Source: Streptomyces akebiae
Lineage (GTDB): Bacteria > Actinomycetota > Actinomycetes > Streptomycetales > Streptomycetaceae
Length of the DNA stretch: 64,000 nt
NCBI RefSeq assembly: GCF_019599145.1
Contig: NZ_CP080647.1
Location: 4,774,001-4,838,000, forward strand
Reading direction: 5' to 3'
Part shown: positions 60,187 to 64,000 of the stretch, in pieces
Position numbering within the stretch: the stretch's first letter is position 1
Layout of the letters: the number at the start of each line of letters is the position of its first letter
Notes under the pieces: model-generated
Seen by the model: the letters and a program-made list of their open reading frames with translations, nothing else
What the model was told of the DNA's origin: nothing
Database searches by the model: none
Program-made: the position numbers and the translations under genes

Positions 60187-62724
60187 TCATCCGAGGGTCT
60201 GCTCCGTCCAGATCGTCTTGCCCGTCGGGGTGGGGCGGGTGCCCCAGCGCTGGGTGAGCTGGGCGACCAGGAGAAGACCCCGGCCGCCTTCGTCGAAGCT
60301 GCGGGCCCGACGCATGTGGGGTGCCGTGCTGCTGGCGTCCGAGACCTCGCAGATCAGGCTCTCGTCGTGGATGAGCCGCAGCCGGACGGGGGGCTCGGCG
60401 TGCCGGATGGCGTTGGTGACCAGTTCGCTGACGACCAGCTCGGTGACGAAGGCAGCGTCACCCAGACCCCAGGCGTCCAGTCGGCCGAGCGCGTTCTTGC
60501 GGGCCTCGGCGACGGCCGAGGGGTCGGCGGCCACGTCCCAGGTGGCGACCCGGCCGGGGTCGAGCGGGCGGGGGCGGGCGAGGAGCAGGGCCACGTCGTC
60601 GGTGGGCCGCTCGGGCAGTACGGAGCCGAGGACCCGGTCGCACAGCGCGTCCAGGGAGGTCGTGGCGGGGGCGGCGAGGGTCTGGCACAGGCGGGTGATG
60701 CCGACGTCGATGTCGACGCCTGCGCCGTCGTCCTCACCGCTGCGGGACCCGATCAGGCCGTCGGTGTAAAGGGCCAGCAGGCCGCCCTCGGGCAGCTCGG
60801 TCTCCAGCGACTCGAAGGGCAGACCGCCCAGGCCCAGCGGGGGCCCCGCCGGAAGGTCGAGCAGGGTGGCGGTGCCGTCCGGACCCACCACGACCGGCGG
60901 CGGATGCCCGGCCCTCGCCATGGTGCACCGCCGCGACACGGGGTCGTACACGACGTACAGACACGTCGCTCCGACGACTCCGGTGGTCACGCCGGTCGTG
61001 CCGCCCCCGGTGCCGCCGCCCCGCCCGCGGTCGGCCGTCCCGGCGGATTCCTCCGCGGCCTCCGCTTCGGCTGCCAGGCGGGCCACCAGGTCGTCGAGGT
61101 GGGTGAGGAGTTCGTCGGGAGGCAGGTCGATGTCGGCGAGGGTGCGGACGGCGGTGCGCAGCCGGCCCATGGTCGCGGAGGCATGGATGCCGTGGCCGAC
61201 GACGTCGCCGACGACCAGCGCCACCCTGGCCCCGGAGAGCGGGATCACGTCGAACCAGTCGCCGCCCACCCCGGCGCGGGCGTCGGCAGGGAGGTAGCGG
61301 GAGGCGATCTCGACCCCGGTCTGCTCGGGCAGGCTCTGCGGCAGCAGGCTGCGCTGGAGGGTGACGGCGGTGCCGCGTTCGCGCGTGTAGCGCAGCGCGT
61401 TGTCGATGCTGACCGCCGCCCGGGCCGCCAGCTCCTCGGCGAGGACGAGGTCGTCCTGCTCGAAGGGGTCGGGGTGCCGGTGGCGGGCGAAGACGGCGAC
61501 GCCCAGGGTGGTGCCGCGTGCGGACAGCGGCACGGTCATCGCCGAGTGGAACCCGAAATCCCGGATGCGGGAGGCCCTCAGCGGGTCCTCCGCCACCCAG
61601 TCGGCGATCTCGGGCTCGGTCACCTGGTGCAGCACGGCGCGCCCCGCCCGCAGGCTCCGCACCGGCGGCGACACGTCCGGGTACTCGTCGACCTCGCCGG
61701 GCGCGACGACCGCCTCGGGCGTCCCCGGGTGGACGGACCGGTGGGCGATCCGCCGCAGGGCGAGGGCGCGGCCCGCGGCGGGCAGCCGCGGGGCCGGGCC
61801 GTACTCCCCCGCCGCCCCGGAGAAGGGGGTGGTGCCGTCGTCGAGGGAGGCCAGCAGGTCGACGCTGATGAAGTCGGCGAGGTCCGGGACCGCGATGTCC
61901 GCCAGTTCCTGGGCCGTCCGCGTCACGTCGAGGGTGCTGCCGATGCGCCGGCCGGCCTCGGCGATCAGCTGGAGGCGTTTGCGGGCCCAGTACTGCTCGG
62001 TCATGTCGTGTCCGGTGGAGGCCACGCCCAGGACGCGGCCGTTCTCGTCCTGCAGCCGGTAGAGGTCGACCGACCAGGCGTGCTCGCGGTTCTCCCCGGG
62101 GGCCCGCGCGTGGTTCTCCATGTACTGCGGTTCGCCGGTCTCCAGGGCCAGCCGCATCAGCCGCTCGACCTCCCCGGCGGCGGGATCGTCCAAGGCCTCC
62201 GCCAGGCGCAGCCCGCGCAGGTCGTCGTCGCTCAGGCCCAGCGCTCCGCGCGAGCCCCGGTTGGACGCGCGGAACCGCAGGTCCGTGTCGTGCACCGAGG
62301 TCGCGCAGCACGGGGAGTCGAGGAAGCCGCGCAGCGCGAGCGCGTCGTCGCCGGGACGGGGCCGCTCGTCCGACAGGGCGGAGACCAGGAACCAGTCGCG
62401 GACCCCGCCGTACGACGTGCGGTGGTGCGCCAGGACCTTGACCTCCAGCCGGCGGCCGTCGCGGTGCCCGAGGACCAGGGTGCCGTGCCATCGCGGCAGG
62501 TCGGAGAAGTGCGGGAGCTCGTCCGCCGGAGGCTCCTCGGCGAGCAGGAGGGCCGCGGGCAGGCCCAGGATCTGCGTCGGGGTGTACCCGAGGAGGCGCT
62601 CGGCGCCGGCGCTCCAGCCGGTGACGATGCCTTCTTCGTCGACGGTGACCCGCGCGGAGAGCGCCTCACGCGCGGTGTCCGGGCCGGGGCCCGCTCCCGA
62701 TTCGTCGACGACACGCCGCTCCAT
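60187..62724 (-). CDS. PAS-GAF-SpoIIE phosphatase with C-terminal anti-sigma-type HATPase
   Basis: 845 residues. Order: PAS (VTVDEEGIVTGWSAGAERLL, LGYTPTQILGLPAALLLAEE), second PAS (about 130-245, ending GVASTGHDMTEQYWARKRLQ), GAF (LQLIAEAGRRIGSTLDVTRT to AARAAVSIDNALRYTRER), PP2C SpoIIE (LLPQSLPEQTGVEIASRYLP, VGGDWFDVIPLSGARVALVV, GDVVGHGIHASATMGRLRTA, YTDGLIGSR), then HATPase (ELVVSELVTNAIRHAEPPVR, SFDEGGRGLLLVAQLTQRWG). Such proteins switch anti-sigma-factor antagonists on or off by dephosphorylation and phosphorylation in response to a sensed signal. The target sigma pathway is not encoded nearby. The start ATG 62724 has no strong ribosome site. Confidence 0.93.
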   Translation of the reverse strand: MERRVVDESGAGPGPDTAREALSARVTVDEEGIVTGWSAGAERLLGYTPTQILGLPAALLLAEEPPADELPHFSDLPRWHGTLVLGHRDGRRLEVKVLAHHRTSYGGVRDWFLVSALSDERPRPGDDALALRGFLDSPCCATSVHDTDLRFRASNRGSRGALGLSDDDLRGLRLAEALDDPAAGEVERLMRLALETGEPQYMENHARAPGENREHAWSVDLYRLQDENGRVLGVASTGHDMTEQYWARKRLQLIAEAGRRIGSTLDVTRTAQELADIAVPDLADFISVDLLASLDDGTTPFSGAAGEYGPAPRLPAAGRALALRRIAHRSVHPGTPEAVVAPGEVDEYPDVSPPVRSLRAGRAVLHQVTEPEIADWVAEDPLRASRIRDFGFHSAMTVPLSARGTTLGVAVFARHRHPDPFEQDDLVLAEELAARAAVSIDNALRYTRERGTAVTLQRSLLPQSLPEQTGVEIASRYLPADARAGVGGDWFDVIPLSGARVALVVGDVVGHGIHASATMGRLRTAVRTLADIDLPPDELLTHLDDLVARLAAEAEAAEESAGTADRGRGGGTGGGTTGVTTGVVGATCLYVVYDPVSRRCTMARAGHPPPVVVGPDGTATLLDLPAGPPLGLGGLPFESLETELPEGGLLALYTDGLIGSRSGEDDGAGVDIDVGITRLCQTLAAPATTSLDALCDRVLGSVLPERPTDDVALLLARPRPLDPGRVATWDVAADPSAVAEARKNALGRLDAWGLGDAAFVTELVVSELVTNAIRHAEPPVRLRLIHDESLICEVSDASSTAPHMRRARSFDEGGRGLLLVAQLTQRWGTRPTPTGKTIWTEQTLG

Positions 62725-63044
62725 GTCCGCTCATCTCACTCTCACCGAGACCCGCACCCAGCGAGGCCGTTCCCCACCGGGGCCCGCCCTCTCTCCTTTG
62801 ATATGTCCCACTACATCCTTTTCACACTATTCCTTGGCCGCCGGGTGGACATCAGCTCCCCGCACCTCCACGGACACCGCTTTCGCGTGCCCGCCCGCCG
62901 GGTGCGCACGGAACGTCGTACGTACCCGAACAATCTGTGGCCCTACACGTGTCACTCCCTTGCCAGTCAGGCGCGTTGAGGCAAACATGGGGCAGCTCGT
63001 TTGAGCCAAAACAAACTTCTTCCCCTCCGCCCGACAGGTGAGGC
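62725..63044. other. Divergent promoter region
   Basis: 320 bp between the SpoIIE-like gene (leftward) and the permease (rightward). Two AT-richer patches, around 62795-62835 and 62995-63025, are the likely promoters. No gene or strong repeat is seen. Confidence 0.4.
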
Positions 63045-64000
63045 ATGTCTACAAGTGCGTCCAGAATGCGGCACGCGGCCGGCGACGGTTACGCGTCCAC
63101 CGGCTCCCTCAAACAGAACGCGCTCGGCGTCCTGGGCATCCTTTTCTTCGTGCTCTCCGCACAGGCGCCGCTGACCGGTGTCGCCGGAGCGGCGCCGGTG
63201 GCGATAGCCATCGGCAACGGCCCGGGCGTCCCCGCGATGTACCTCGTGGCCGGGGTGGTCGTCCTGCTCTTCTCCGTCGGCTACGTCGCGATGGGCCGCC
63301 ACGTCGTCGACGCGGGCGCCTTCTACTCGTACGTCGGCAAGGGCCTCGGCGGGACGGCCGCCGCCGGCAGCGCGGGCGTGGCGCTGCTCGCGTACCACGC
63401 CATCCAGGCGGCGGTGTACGGACTGTTCGGGGCCGTGATGAACGGGCTGGCCCTGCAGTACCTGGAGACGGACGTGCCCTGGTGGCTGTTCGCGCTCGGC
63501 ACGATGGTGGTCGTGCAGGTGCTCGGCGCCACCGGTGTCGACGTGGGCGCCAAGGTGCTCGCCGTGTTCGTGCTCGCCGAGATCAGTCTGCTGCTGGTCT
63601 TCGGCGTGGTGATGCTCCTCAAGGGCGGCGGCCCCGAGGGACTGGCACCCGGCTCCTCCTTCTCCCTGTCGGCGGCGCTCGACGGCGCCCCCGGGGTGGC
63701 GCTGATGTTCGCCGTGGCGTCGATGTTCGGTTTCGAGGCGACCGCGATCTACGGCGAGGAGGCACGCGAGCCACACCGCACGGTCCCCCGGGCCACCTAC
63801 CTCGCGGTCGTCCTCGTCACCGTGTTCTTCGCCTTCACGTCCTGGATGCTGATCTCGGCGCACGGAGCCTCCTCCAGCGCGGCCGCCGCGGGCAAGGCGC
63901 TGGAGGCCGGGGACGGGGCCGGTTTCGTCGCCGCGCCGGTCTCCGCCGAACTCGGCGCGTGGGCGGGCGACGCGCTGCCGATCCTGCTGGCCACCTCGCT
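63045..64000 (+). CDS. APC-family amino-acid permease, C-terminus beyond window
   Basis: At least 318 residues; the frame is open at the window end. ATG 63045 follows AGGTGAGGC. Transport core visible: GSLKQNALGVLGILFFVLSA then QAPLTGVAGAAPVAIAIGNG, YLVAGVVVLLFSVGYVAMGR, DAGAFYSYVGKGLGGTAAAG, FAVASMFGFEATAIYGEEAR and EPHRTVPRATYLAVVLVTVF. The FGFEATAIYGEEAREPHRTVPRA region (given here as overlapping pieces) is the conserved APC motif. It imports an amino acid or amine with protons; substrate unknown. Confidence 0.92.
   Translation, partial: MSTSASRMRHAAGDGYASTGSLKQNALGVLGILFFVLSAQAPLTGVAGAAPVAIAIGNGPGVPAMYLVAGVVVLLFSVGYVAMGRHVVDAGAFYSYVGKGLGGTAAAGSAGVALLAYHAIQAAVYGLFGAVMNGLALQYLETDVPWWLFALGTMVVVQVLGATGVDVGAKVLAVFVLAEISLLLVFGVVMLLKGGGPEGLAPGSSFSLSAALDGAPGVALMFAVASMFGFEATAIYGEEAREPHRTVPRATYLAVVLVTVFFAFTSWMLISAHGASSSAAAAGKALEAGDGAGFVAAPVSAELGAWAGDALPILLATS

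Overview
The window is very GC-rich, has dense third-position G/C coding on both strands and frequent GTG starts. It carries an ATP-binding protein / XRE-DUF5753 / DUF397 trio of the WhiJ type, DUF2637 and SpoIIE-like proteins, and a type II polyketide cluster with the gene content of the whiE spore-pigment locus. Together these point to a chromosomal segment of a Streptomyces or a very close relative. No rRNA, tRNA, CRISPR array, intact insertion sequence or intact integrase was seen.

Layout. 1-9.5 kb: secreted hydrolase (cut by the window edge), a dienelactone-hydrolase-like enzyme with a possible upstream small ORF, a membrane-anchored spermidine-synthase-like protein, a DUF4232 secreted protein, the WhiJ-type regulatory trio and a winged-helix/zinc-ribbon DNA-binding protein. 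9.5-16 kb: a decayed crystallin-like gene carrying a perfect 31-bp inverted repeat, a SprMcrA-like phosphorothioate-DNA restriction endonuclease, a two-gene FAD monooxygenase / two-domain methyltransferase operon, and a Ser/Thr kinase fused through one membrane segment to a GH114-like glycosidase domain. 16-25 kb: a mosaic accessory island with an anSME-type radical SAM enzyme, cation/proton antiporter, CSPTR-type sulfatase, large membrane protein, DUF6325 and SHOCT proteins, several truncated genes and a frameshifted tyrosine-recombinase remnant. Three intergenic regions here share an ACCCGTNACGGGTGA-like palindrome, suggesting common control.

25-46 kb: mostly metabolic and envelope functions. 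These are an NTF2-like protein and MBL hydrolase pair, a DsbA-like protein, a CPBP protease, an unusual tandem histidine kinase, an orphan sugar-binding lipoprotein, a polysaccharide deacetylase, a TPR-like protein, an SDR-DUF2867 protein, a complete sugar ABC transporter (binding protein, single-domain ATPase, permease), a TetR regulator divergent from a patatin-BVMO pair with a conspicuous operator, and a small membrane protein.

46-55.5 kb: the spore-pigment cluster. It holds an FAD hydroxylase (ORFVIII type), an inserted secreted surface protein, a SchA/CurD protein, a cupin, KS-alpha, KS-beta, ACP, aromatase and TcmI-type cyclase, closed by a strong convergent terminator and a methyltransferase. 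ORFVIII is co-directional here, whereas in S. coelicolor it is divergent. 55.5-64 kb: a beta-helix protein, a YihY/BrkB membrane protein, a serine beta-lactamase-like hydrolase, a DUF2637 protein, a PAS-GAF-SpoIIE-HATPase phosphatase, and the start of an APC amino-acid permease.

All functional names are from recognition of motifs and families by eye; no database search was run.
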